The translations under genes and the position numbers were made by a program. A DNA stretch of 43,254 nt from an uncultured bacterium (GTDB lineage: Bacteria > Patescibacteriota > Gracilibacteria > Absconditabacterales > Absconditicoccaceae), in the NCBI GenBank assembly GCA_903918675.1, contig CAIXFE010000061.1, positions 1 to 43,254 on the forward strand. Reading direction: 5' to 3'. The notes under the pieces were generated by a model that saw nothing but the letters and a program-made list of their open reading frames with translations, was not told the origin of the DNA and did not search any database. Each line of letters opens with the position of its first letter. The first letter of the stretch is position 1. This document shows positions 21,099 to 29,845 of the stretch, piece after piece.

Positions 21099-24000
21099 AT
21101 GAAAAATTTTAAAAAATTGTTCGCAGGTTTGGCTATCGTAGCTATGGTTGCTACTATTTTCCCAAATCTTCCTGCACATGCTAGTTACAGTGACGAATTG
21201 CAAGGTGCGTACACTTATGCCTACGGAATAGGTATAACTACGCAAGATTCTATTGATGCTGCCAACATGTATGGTACTCTTAACAGAGTAGACATGTCAA
21301 AAATGATTTCCAACTATGCAACTGAAGTATTGGGAAAGACTCCTGACACTTCATTGTCTTGCAACTTTACTGATGTAGCTAATTTGACTACAGAAATGAA
21401 AGGTTATGTAGTTGAGGCTTGCCAACTTGGACTTATGGGTCAAGGCATCACTGCTTTCAATCCTTATGGTCAAGTAACAAGAGCACAATTTGGTACAGTC
21501 TTGTCTAGAGCTTTGTATGGAGACCAATATGATGGAGGAACTCCTTACTACACTGCTCACTTGCAAGCACTTAAAGATGCTGGCATTATGAATGACATCT
21601 CAAATCCCAACATGCTTGAGATCAGAGGTTATGTAATGCTTATGATGGAAAGAGCTGCTGGTAACAACACAAACCCAGCTATTTGTGACACTCCAGAAAA
21701 TCAATTGTCTTGCTCATTAGGTTTGGATACTTGTCCAGCAGAATGTGTGACAAATGTTGTTAAGGCAGGATCATTGACTGTCTCATCAACAGACCCTAGC
21801 TACACATCTATCCCAGCTGTAGGAAATATAAAGTTCGCTACAGTTACATTTAAAGCAGGATCTTCAGATGTAAATGTATATGGAGTGACCTTTGAGAAAC
21901 AAGGGCTCTCAGATCTTGGCACTACAAAATTGTATTTTGAAAAAGATGGGGCGAGAATTAGTGGAAAAGCGAGCTTCTCTCAGAACAAAGCAACGGTTTC
22001 CTTCTCCACAGCGTTAATTGTTAAAGCATGAGGTTCAGAAACAGTTGATCTTTATGCCGCACTAAGTGGATCAACTAGTGCTCAGTATCAATTTGGGTCT
22101 ACGTCCATCGATTCTTCTGCGGAGTCTACAGACGGCACTATCACTACTCCATTGATGAGAGCAACTGATTACACTATAGCACAAGTATATATAGCAGCTC
22201 AGAATACGAGTACAGTGTCTTACAAAGTAGATGCTACTAAATTAGTTGAATTAGGTCAATTCTCTTTATACAAAACAGGCGCAACAAGTGCATGGACAGA
22301 TAAAGATGTTACATTCAAAGCTATAACACTTACTCAATCTGGAAATGCAAGTTTAGATTATCTTTCTAATCTTGGACTCTACAGAAATGATGTATTGGTT
22401 TCTACAAAGACAACTGTAAATGGTAGAAGCGTTTCATTTGTTTTGAATGATTCAATCGCATCTACAGACAGTGATACTACATACTACGTAGTTAAGTGAA
22501 AAATCACTAATGCAGACAGAGTTGGAGATTCTTACCAATTTACTGTAAGATATCCAGAAAATACAGTAGTCACAGAAGATAGTACAAACTTCAATGCTAC
22601 TATAACACCTATTGCATCACTTAATCTTGCGTATACGACTATCAATGGTGCTGATGTGAAATTCAATCAACCAGCAATGTCTTATACTAAAGATGTTGTC
22701 CCGGGGACATTGGGAGTAGTATTCTATTCAGGAACTATTTCTTCTCTCTCGGCAATAACTCTTGATACTCCTACACTTAGCTTCGATGGTGGTTCAATGA
22801 CAGGAACAAATGTTCTTGGAACTATCTACATGAAGATAGGAACTACCACATTGTCTGCAACGCCTCCATCAACAATTACAGGAAATGTTACATTTGACGG
22901 AACGGTAGTTATTAATGGAACAGTACCAGTAGTAGTATATGCTGATATCAAGAGTACGGCAACTGCTACAACAGTTAAGTTTACTAACAATATCGGATTA
23001 ACCACATTTGCTGGACCAAACACATATAATGACAATGGTCAGGCAATTTGATCTTCTATTGGAACATTATCTCCTATAACAAACAATGTAGTAGCTGCTG
23101 GTCTTCAAATGACTAACACTTACTCAAATGCTCAGAATGTACAAAAATCTGATAGAAATATCAAATTAGCTGATCTTAAATTCTCTACAACGACAGATGT
23201 AATATCAAAGATTAGTTCATTCCAAGCAACTATTACGGGACTTACTTACTCTACTGGTGGAAATACGCCAAACAATTTCCAAGGAGGTACAGTAACAGTT
23301 TATGATGCTGCTGGTAACGCTCTTGTTAGCGATACTATCGTATCTGGAACACCAACACTTCACTTTGTACTACCAAACGTAGTAAATGTATCAAAAACAG
23401 CTCCAGTTGTCTTCACATTGAAGCTAGATCAAGTATCTAATGTGGTAGTTGCAAACGACACGCTTAATCTTATCTTCTCTACAGGTGGTGTTGTTGCAAG
23501 AAACTATATAACAAACAACAGCATTTATCCATCAGCAGCAACTACAAGTTCTACCTTGACAGTTGTAGGCGCTGGTACGGTAACCACAGTAGCACAAAGT
23601 TTCTCTCCAAAGTTGGTACAATTGGATGGATCTACAGTTTCTCTAGGAACATTGAAATTCCAACCATTCAATGGAGATGTATACTTAAAGAATATCAATC
23701 TAGTTCTTTCTGGATACAGCACTACAAATATGCCTTACTCAGAAGTAACAGTTAAAGATAGTGGAACAACTATTGCAACATTGATAAACAATGGAAACAA
23801 CAACTTGTTCGCTACAAATATCAATGCAATACTTACTGCAGGTAATACTAAAACATATGACGTTGTAGCAACTCTTAAGAGTGCATCAACATCAGGTGAC
23901 TTAGGAACACCTTTCGTAATGAACCTTACAACAGGTGATTTTGAAAGTATGAATGGAGTAGTTATCCACGCTCTTCCTATGCCAGTAACCGTATCATCTT

Positions 24001-24476
24001 CTACTACATTAGTTAATGCTAAACCTACTATCAGTTATTTGAGTTCATCTAAGGGTGGAAATGCTGTTTACAAGTTTAGAATCGCTGCTAATGGTGGTGA
24101 CATCAAACTTGACCAACTTAAAATTGCTGTAGCAAACAACACAGATGCAGCTACAGGAACAGCAACATTATACCTTGGTAATGAAGGAGGAACTTCATTG
24201 GGTACTAGTACTATTGCTACAGGTAACAATACTCCAACATTCTCAAATCTTAGTGGTCTAGTAGATATCACAGATGGAACATACCAAGACTTCACATTAG
24301 TATTCCCAGTATCTACATGGTACAAAGGAACTAATCCAGGAAACATTGGTATCGAAATGAATGATATCAACTACTATGATGTATTTACTGACGCTACTAC
24401 AGCTCTACATTCTAGTTTGTTCGGTTTATATAAATGGGATATTGCTCCAGTTACAACATTAGTTACTCTACAGTAA
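21099..24476 (+). CDS. S-layer-like surface protein with SLH domain
   Basis: 1125 aa. Signal peptide MKNFKKLFAGLAIVAMVA with cleavage near AHAS. Residues about 30-200 carry SLH-type motifs: FTDVANLTTEMKGYVVEACQ, GLMGQGITAFNPYGQVTRAQ, ALKDAGIMND. The rest is a long Thr/Ser/Asn-rich series of beta domains with no charged catalytic clusters. Reading through three TGA (22028, 22498, 23049) joins four fragments. Only these 3 of about 95 Gly codons are TGA, far below its neighbours, consistent with very high expression. It is followed by a strong terminator. Likely the main envelope layer; anchoring may depend on the pyruvylated polymer made by the upstream transferase. Confidence 0.88.
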
Positions 24477-24528
24477 TTAATTAGTTATCTGGACTACATA
24501 CCTTTCGCTTCATCGCGGAACTGAAAAG

Positions 24529-24555
24529 ACCTCTGGCTTCGGCTGGGGGTTTTTT
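24529..24555 (+). terminator. rho-independent terminator of the S-layer gene
   Basis: ACCTCTGGC-TTCG-GCTGGGGGT stem (9 pairs with G-U) with a UUCG loop, then TTTTTT. About 50 bp after the stop. Confidence 0.88.
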
Positions 24556-24568
24556 CTAATAAGAGAAG

Positions 24569-24618
24569 AATGTCAGAGAATGAGGCAGAGAATGAGGCAG
24601 AGAATGAGGCAGCTAAAG
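24569..24618. repeat. 12-bp tandem repeat
   Basis: Unit AGAGAATGAGGC in about three full copies plus a degenerate one, between the S-layer terminator and the first toxin-antitoxin promoter. Confidence 0.8.
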
Positions 24619-24637
24619 AATGAGGACGAAGGTGTCC

Positions 24638-24686
24638 TTGAAAATCAGAGGAAAATCAGTATAGTATCGTTACTTTAATAAGTAAC
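24638..24686 (+). promoter_or_regulatory. TA module 1 promoter and operator
   Basis: TTGAAA (24638-24643), 16-bp spacer, TATAGT (24660-24665), followed by a perfect palindrome GTTACTT-TAAT-AAGTAAC (24669-24686), a likely antitoxin operator. The promoter is shared with modules 2 and 3. Confidence 0.82.
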
Positions 24687-24696
24687 CAAAAGTGAG

Positions 24697-24888
24697 ATGA
24701 CTACGATAACAACTACGGTTCCCTTTGCCGTAAAAGAGCAACATATGGATATCAAAAACCTAGTAAAGAGGTATATGGATTATATTATCAAACAGGATAA
24801 AACAGCAAATAATCTAGAAATAGATTTTGGTAAAAAATGAGTGAATGCAAAGGAAATTTTACGCTACCTCAAAAAGATACATGACTAA
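24697..24888 (+). CDS. putative antitoxin, module 1
   Basis: 63 aa. Starts MTTITTTVPFAVKEQHMDIK, then a helical middle and a short C-terminal segment NAKEILRYLKKIHD after a TGA-Gly. Not a family I can name, but its size, its position before a RelE-type toxin and an 8-nt overlap of the two frames (ATGACTAA) are typical of antitoxins. Likely represses its own promoter through the palindrome at 24669. Confidence 0.7.
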
Positions 24889-25120
24889 ACAGCGAGAGAA
24901 AAAGCTGAAGTCATATCCTCAATATCTGAGATCTATTCTAGAGGAGCTAATAGTCAAACTCATAGAAAGGAGATTTGATAATCTTGATATCAAGGAGATG
25001 AAATGAGAATGGAAAGGTCATAAGAGATGTAGAAAATGAACTATAAGAATAATCTATGAAGATATATGTGGCGAAATAATAATAAAGAAGATCGATAGTA
25101 GATGAGACGTATATAAGTAA
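24881..25120 (+). CDS. RelE/ParE-type toxin, module 1
   Basis: 79 aa. RelE-superfamily core: KEMKGEWKGHKRCRKGTIRIIYEDI, in which two Gly come from TGA, and the C-terminal IIIKKIDSRGDVYK with a third TGA-Gly. This matches the L.GEWKG-R-R-G-RIIY pattern and the RGDVYK end of RelE-type mRNA interferases or gyrase poisons. Intact. Overlaps the antitoxin by 8 nt. Confidence 0.82.
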
Positions 25121-25148
25121 TATATCCTCGAGTAATCGAGAAAAGAAA

Positions 25149-25184
25149 GGATCTCTTGTTCGCTTAGGCGGATGAGGGTTTTTT
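25149..25184 (+). terminator. terminator after TA module 1
   Basis: GTTCGC-TTAG-GCGGAT inner stem, extended by TCTCTT / GATGAGGG, then TTTTTTT. Confidence 0.75.
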
Positions 25185-25263
25185 TCTGTAATCGGCCCAC
25201 CACGGCGGGTAAACTTTTTTACTCCCCCTTAATCCCCCTCTGAAACAGAAGGGGAGACTTATC

Positions 25264-25291
25264 TTGAAAAAGTGAGAGAAATGAGTATAGT
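25264..25291 (+). promoter_or_regulatory. TA module 2 promoter
   Basis: TTGAAA (25264-25269), 16-bp spacer, TATAGT (25286-25291). The downstream segment resembles that of modules 1 and 3 (ACTTTATTT) but lacks the clean palindrome. Confidence 0.8.
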
Positions 25292-25321
25292 ACAACTACT
25301 TTATTTCTTCAAGAATAAAAA

Positions 25322-25534
25322 ATGGATGTACTAATCACAAAAGATGGAGAAGGATATATTGCAGAGATAAAGTGAAGAAAAGCTTTATATGCTTTCGGAT
25401 ATACTCAAGAAGAAGCAGTTAATGAACTAAAGAATGTAGTGGATATGATGGTAGATTATTATTCTGAGGAAATTAGTGTTCAGAAAAAAATAAAGAAATA
25501 TTTGGCTGGTAAACAGCTAAAGTATGCCGTATAA
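25322..25534 (+). CDS. hicB: HicB-like antitoxin, module 2
   Basis: 70 aa. HicB-type fold: MDVLITKDGEGYIAEIKGRK (one Gly from TGA), YAFGYTQEEAVNELKNVV, then a helix. Short for HicB and without a clear C-terminal DNA-binding domain. HicB antitoxins neutralise HicA. Its last 11 bases overlap the downstream hicA, the usual tight arrangement although hicA more often comes first. Frame intact. Confidence 0.75.
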
Positions 25535-25733
25535 ATTTCTTGAGATAAAAAATAAACTAAAGAGATTGTAATTTGATATCGTTAGGCAGAAGTGATCACA
25601 TGTAATTTTCTCTAATGGTAAAACGACATTTCCTGTCCCTAATCATGGGAATAAAGATATATCTCCATGAGTAGAATCCAAAATATTAAGCTTTGTTAAT
25701 ATGAAGAGAAAAGAATTTGATGAGTTAAAGTAA
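25524..25733 (+). pseudogene. hicA: HicA-type toxin with internal TAA
   Basis: Reads MPYKFLEIKNKLKRL-stop-FDIVRQKGSHVIFSNG, then FPVPNHGNKDISPGVESKIL. This is HicA: the GSH motif with catalytic His and the P.H segment are present, with two other Gly from TGA. Codon 16 (TAA, 25569-25571) is where HicA proteins have Gly before Phe (L..GF). A single G-to-A change of TGA would produce it. The rest of the frame is undamaged, so inactivation looks recent, or the base is a sequencing error. Confidence 0.8.
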
Positions 25734-25765
25734 TATATTTTCCATTTTGATGAGATAATGAAAGG

Positions 25766-25796
25766 ACCTCTTGGCTTCGGCTGAGGGGTTTTTTCT
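25766..25796 (+). terminator. terminator after TA module 2
   Basis: ACCTCTTGGC-TTCG-GCTGAGGGGT stem with UUCG loop, then TTTTTT. Nearly the same as the S-layer terminator. Confidence 0.85.
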
Positions 25797-25828
25797 AATT
25801 AGCGGCTTAACGGCAACTTAGCACCCGG

Positions 25829-25850
25829 ACCTGCCTGCCGGTAGGCAGGT
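25829..25850. repeat. dispersed CCTGCC/GGCAGG repeat, copy 2
   Basis: Near-perfect palindrome of 22 bp; its first 18 bp match 6194-6211 in reverse orientation. It is preceded by TAGCACCCGG, a half-site of the paired palindromes. Confidence 0.75.
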
Positions 25851-25870
25851 GAGGATGGGCTGATGATCTA

Positions 25871-25917
25871 TTGAAAAATCGAGAAAAATGAGTATAGTAC
25901 AGTTACTTTAATTAGTA
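25871..25917 (+). promoter_or_regulatory. TA module 3 promoter and operator
   Basis: TTGAAA (25871-25876), 16-bp spacer, TATAGT (25893-25898), then an inverted repeat TTACT-TTAATT-AGTAA like the module 1 operator. Confidence 0.8.
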
Positions 25918-25929
25918 AAAAAAGAAAAG

Positions 25930-26130
25930 ATGACTACAGCTACTCTTACAAAAAACAAGTTTGATATCTTAAAAACCTATGGTAGTGAGATAGTAATTTC
26001 CATCAATAAAAATTTGTGGAACAAAATCTATTCCGATTATATCGAAGATCAAGATATGGAAAAGAATAAAACAAAACTTGTTAAAAAATACAGTCATTCT
26101 ATCAAATCTTGATTTGGATTAAAAATCTAA
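25930..26130 (+). CDS. putative antitoxin, module 3
   Basis: 66 aa, starts MTTATLTKNKFDILKTYGSE. The MTT.T.T start resembles module 1's antitoxin. Two short helices, then a basic C-terminus with one TGA-Gly (SIKSGFGLKI), which is where antitoxins wrap the toxin. It ends 2 bp before the toxin ATG. Family not recognised; role inferred from position and promoter. Confidence 0.7.
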
Positions 26131-26132
26131 GG

Positions 26133-26378
26133 ATGTTTATATTCACCAAAATAGCAGAAAAGACTTTGAATAAAATAGATTCTGTGGATAGAGAGTCTAT
26201 TTTATATAAGTTAAGGCAAATCAAAGAGTGAAAGATAGAGCCAGACATTTCTAAGTTACATAAATTTTGAGAAGCAAGCCACAGACTAAGGATCGGGGAT
26301 TATAGATTGATACTCAAAAAGATCGATGATTGATATGTTGTGTTAGATGTGTGACATAGACAATCAATTTATAGATAA
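26133..26378 (+). CDS. RelE-type toxin, module 3
   Basis: 81 aa. RelE-superfamily pattern: MFIFTKIAEKTLNKI start, YKLRQIKEGKIEPDISKLHK, then HRLRIGDYRLILKK and the C-terminal GYVVLDVGHRQSIYR with the conserved HR..IYR end. TGA supplies Gly in KEGK, KFGEAS, DDGYVV and DVGH. Intact. Sequence differs clearly from the module 1 toxin, so the two are not recent copies. Confidence 0.85.
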
Positions 26379-26407
26379 TTTTTAAAGTAATTGTTACTAT
26401 TAAAATA

Positions 26408-26469
26408 CTCACTTCGGTGAGATAAAGAAAGAACCTCTTGTCCCGGCTTGGCCGGGATGAGGGGTTTTT
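26408..26469 (+). terminator. terminator after TA module 3
   Basis: A small CTCAC-TTCG-GTGAG hairpin (26408-26421), then a long stem AACCTCTTGTCCCGGC / GCCGGGATGAGGGGTT (26432-26466) and a short U-tract. Confidence 0.85.
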
Positions 26470-26573
26470 CTTAAAAAAGGATTACAGAAGATTAGGCAGA
26501 AGATTACAGAAGATGGGGAAGAGAATAATGGAAGATGCCGGGAGCCGGGTGTGGAGAAGCTAATTGTCTTAAC

Positions 26574-26639
26574 TTTGTCCATATTTTTCTTTTTTATGAG
26601 GAATATAATGTCGGTTGCTTTATTTTATAATCAATCGAC
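26574..26639 (+). promoter_or_regulatory. TTTGTCC/T-tract/N23 element with hairpin (copy b)
   Basis: TTTGTCC (26574-26580), 23-bp T-rich spacer, TATAAT (26604-26609), then GTCGGTTG ... CAATCGAC (26610-26639), a stem ending exactly before the ATG of the BRO gene. The hairpin could hide the start codon. Confidence 0.55.
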
Positions 26640-27503
26640 ATGACTGATATGACCAGATTAGAAATTTCCTTATTCCAAAATCGAGAAGTAAGAAAGATAT
26701 GGCATAGAGATGAGCGGTACTTTCCAATACATGATATTGTTTTTGTCCTTACAGAGTCTAGAGATGTAAAAACGTATATCAGGGATATGAAAGGTAGGGA
26801 CAGAGAACTCGCCAAAGGATGGGGGAAAATATCATACCCCCTTTGGATAAATACTAGGTGAGGACGCCAACAACTCAATTGTTGTAATACCAAATGAGCA
26901 TTAAGAATTGTACAATCGATCGCATCACCAAGAGCTGAGCCATTTAAACAATGGTTAGCTACGCTAGGTAATGAAAGGATGGATGAGATTAACGATCCAG
27001 AGCTATGAATACAAAGAGCAAAGATAAGAGCAATAGAGATGTGGAGAAAACAAGGGCGTGGAGAAAGTTGGATCACAAAGAGATTGCAAAGCATAGACAC
27101 AAGAAACTCCTTCACGGATATATTGAAAGAGACGGGGATCAAAGACTGATTTGAGTATGCTTTACTTACTAATAAAGTATATAGTGTCTGATTATGAATT
27201 CCATGATGAGCACAGTGATACAAGGATGTGAAATGACTTAGAAAACACGATAATCTTAGGGACCATATGGATGGACTAGAGATAGCTCTGGTTGATTTAG
27301 CTGAAGCGGGATCGCAGAAAATAATAGAAGAAGTCGGAAGTGAATGATTTGAAGAAGTCCAGACTGCAGTGATAGTATGATCTGAAATAGCATGAACAGC
27401 TAGAAAAAATATAGAAGATAAGATAGGGAAGCCTATAACCTCAAAGAAGAATTATTTAACAGAGAAACAAAAAGAGAGAAGAAAGTGATTAGATGCTAAG
27501 TAA
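26640..27503 (+). CDS. BRO-N / phage antirepressor-like protein
   Basis: 287 aa with 15 or so TGA = Gly. Matches the BRO-N/DinD-type family: EVRKIWHRDERYFPIHDIVF, ISYPLWINTRGGRQQLNCCN, IVQSIASPRAEPFKQWLATL, IEMWRKQGRGESWITKRLQS, EYALLTNKVYSVGLGI, LRKHDNLRDHMDGLEIALVD, and an IAGTARKNIEDKIGKP end, all in family order. Members are common in phages and mobile islands and probably bind DNA. Directly after the toxin-antitoxin array, it marks this segment as an accessory or mobile-type region. Intact. Confidence 0.85.
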
Positions 27504-27523
27504 ATTGGTTGCGAAGAAATCCC

Positions 27524-29074
27524 TTACTCCATCTCCACAAACATCGTTCTGCTCCTATACTGCATTGCCTCAGCGAGATGCTGGACAGTAATCTCTACCG
27601 CCCCTTCCATATCTGCGATCGTTCTCGCTAGCTTAATCGTCCTATGGACTACTCTGGGAGAGAGGATCAATTTTCTAGATGCTTCACTCAGGAAACTTTT
27701 GGATTGTTCATCTAATGTAATATATTGCTCTAAATGTTTAGGTCCCATCTGAGCATTACTAAAAATGCCGGTCCCAGCAAATCTTGTCTGCTGGATCTTT
27801 CGCGCATTGATGACTTTAGCTCTCATGGACTCTGAGGATTCACCTTTACCACGATCTAGGATCTTATCTATATTTTCCCTCGGGATCTCGAGGATCATAT
27901 CGATCCTGTCCAGCAAGGGTCAGGAAATTTTGCTCTGATATTTCTTGATATCGGTAATGCTGCAGATGCAAGCTTTCTCAGGATCTTTATGATATCAACA
28001 TTTACAAGGATTCATCGCAGCGACAAACATAAAATTCGCAGGATACTGGATCGTTCAAGCAACCCTAGAGATCACAACAGCCTTGTCTTCGATGGGTTGC
28101 CTCAATACTTCCAGCACTTCCCTAGGGAATTCAGTCAATTCGTCAAAAAACAAAATCCCCTTGTGCGCGAGACTCACCTCGCCCGGAGTCAGATTCGATC
28201 CTCCACCCGTGATAGAGATCTTAGACGCGGTGTGGTGAATCTGCCTAAACGGTCTTTTGATAATCAAGGGCGAATCTTTATTCAATTTTCCGACCACAGA
28301 ATAGATCTGACTGACTTCCAAGATTTCCTCGAACCCAAGGGGAGGGAGAATACTCTGGAGGGCCTTGCTGAGCATGGTCTTTCAACTTCCTGGGGCGCCC
28401 ACCATGACGATGTTGTGCAGCCCTGCAGCAGCGATGGCAAGCGCCCTTTTGGCTAGTATATGTCCCTTGATGTGTTCGAAGTCTAAGTCATATCATTGCT
28501 CCTTATCAAAAAGTTGCTCAATATCTTTCGCCTGGTCGATGACGACAAAAGGATCTCCATGGAGGAAGTATTGGATGATTTGAAAAAACGTTGTCAGCGG
28601 GTAAATATGGATGCCTGGCACATATTCCAATTCATAGACATTCTCTGCCGGGACAAAGAAGTGTTTATATCACTGCTTCATCGCACTGACTACGCAGGGG
28701 AGGAGCCCATTTACTCTCTTGATCTCTCCATCCAATCCAAGCTCACCGAAGAAAAGAAAATCAGCTATCTGTTCTGCATAATGGATTTTCCCCTCAGAAA
28801 GCAGAAACAACATCGCGATAGCCATCGGCACATCGAAACTCGTTCCAACCTTTTTGATATCTGAAGGGGAGAGATTCAAAACGAATTTTCTTTTGGGCAA
28901 AGTGATGCCGACATTACGAAAAGTGGCTCTCAGTCTTTCCTTCGATTCTCTAATTGCGGCATCAGGAAGCCCGATAATCTCTATCGTGGGAAGCGCTCTA
29001 TTCTCATCGGCTTCCACAGTGATTTCGTATCATTGCAGTCAGAGATTTGCAAATGTTTTTACTTTTGGAATCAT
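27524..29074 (-). CDS. comM: ComM/YifB AAA+ ATPase
   Basis: 516 aa, normal length. ComM is a branch-migration helicase that helps integrate incoming DNA during transformation. N-terminal fold: [39 protein letters not shown]+ core: Walker A GAPGSGKT with the Ser-Gly-Lys Gly from TGA, Walker B GILFFDEL, the Cys motif [19 protein letters not shown], and the C-terminal lid with [20 protein letters not shown]. Joined from several fragments at TGA codons. Preceded by a 128-aa gene 37 bp upstream. Fits with comEC and pilT as a competence set. Confidence 0.95.
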
Positions 29075-29111
29075 AATTCTTTCTGTAGAGAATAAATAAA
29101 ATGGTGTTGGT

Positions 29112-29498
29112 CTATCTCAATCAATAATATCCCACAGGATTTTTCCTTTTTATTTTTTCACCCTCTCAATAATTTTTAAAATTTTCTCTAAGTAGCTCAT
29201 TTCTTATCTGTTTGATCTTAGCAAATAGGAGAAGCGTTTCTCTTTCATTTTGTTCCTCCATCGGGCTCGCCAATGCTTCGAAAATCCTCAGTACCTTTTT
29301 CTGGATCCTCAATTTCTTGAAGACGATTTCATGATACAATTCATCATAGAGTTTCATAAAAAAAGAATTTGTCGTAATGATATCTCCAGGTCCTCTAATG
29401 TGCCTATGGATAAATGCCATGAGTCTGTAAGAAGGATCCTTGACCAAAGGAAGTTTGATGTACCTCAGTAGACGAAATTTCTCTCTCAAAATAATCAT
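29112..29498 (-). CDS. unknown 128-aa helical protein upstream of comM
   Basis: 128 aa, extending past a TGA to TAG. Basic, helical, no signal peptide: IILREKFRLLRYIKLPLVKD, SFFMKLYDELYHEIVFKKLR, KVLRIFEALASPMEEQNERE. The pattern resembles a four-helix protein such as the S23/IVP type, but the family motif is not clear. ATG 29496-29498. Probably co-transcribed with comM. Its leader contains a structured hairpin behind an N23-type promoter (29566-29687). Confidence 0.6.
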
Positions 29499-29845
29499 GA
29501 CAAGGCGACAAGAAATAAAGCACCAGGGATTTTATGCCCATGGTATGCAAATGATTTTGCGAGAAGCGCTGCACCCCGCAAGCAGTCTATTGCGAACAGG
29601 TAGATGGATTCAAGTATATGGCTTTCTGCTCTGCGGGGTAAAAGCGCCCCTACCATATCTATCCAATAAAAGAAAAAAACGGACAAAACTAGGATATTTA
29701 CGAAGGGGGCAAGACCATGGGTGTGAAGCATATTTAGCGGATTTTACAAGCACTTGCAAAAAGAAGAGAAAAGTATATAAGCAATTGACACTTATATTTG
29801 AGTCGATATTTCAATCTGGGACTTTTTACCCCCTTCTCTCGGATC
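29499..29845. other. divergent intergenic region with structured leader
   Basis: Contains promoter-like copy c and a strong hairpin on the minus strand. Both strands have long open frames here because TGA is sense, but neither shows family motifs. Confidence 0.55.
29566..29687 (-). promoter_or_regulatory. TTTGTCC/T-tract/N23 element with leader hairpin (copy c)
   Basis: On the minus strand TTTGTCC (29681-29687), 23-bp spacer, TATGGT (29652-29657). The expected transcript start (about 29645-29648) coincides with a nested stem: GCGC 29644-29647 with 29566-29569, TGCGGGGT-type 29632-29639 with 29573-29580, CTGCT 29626-29630 with 29581-29585. The hairpin ends 68 nt before the 128-aa gene. Confidence 0.55.

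Noticed and set aside
26594-27223. Minus-strand 209-codon frame
   Set aside because: Antisense to the BRO-N gene, which has clear family motifs in the TGA-joined plus frame.
27989-28456. Plus-strand 155-codon frame
   Set aside because: Antisense to the AAA+ core of comM.
29495-29731. Minus-strand hydrophobic 78-codon frame
   Set aside because: Runs through the leader hairpin and into the 128-aa gene in another frame; no conserved features beyond hydrophobicity.
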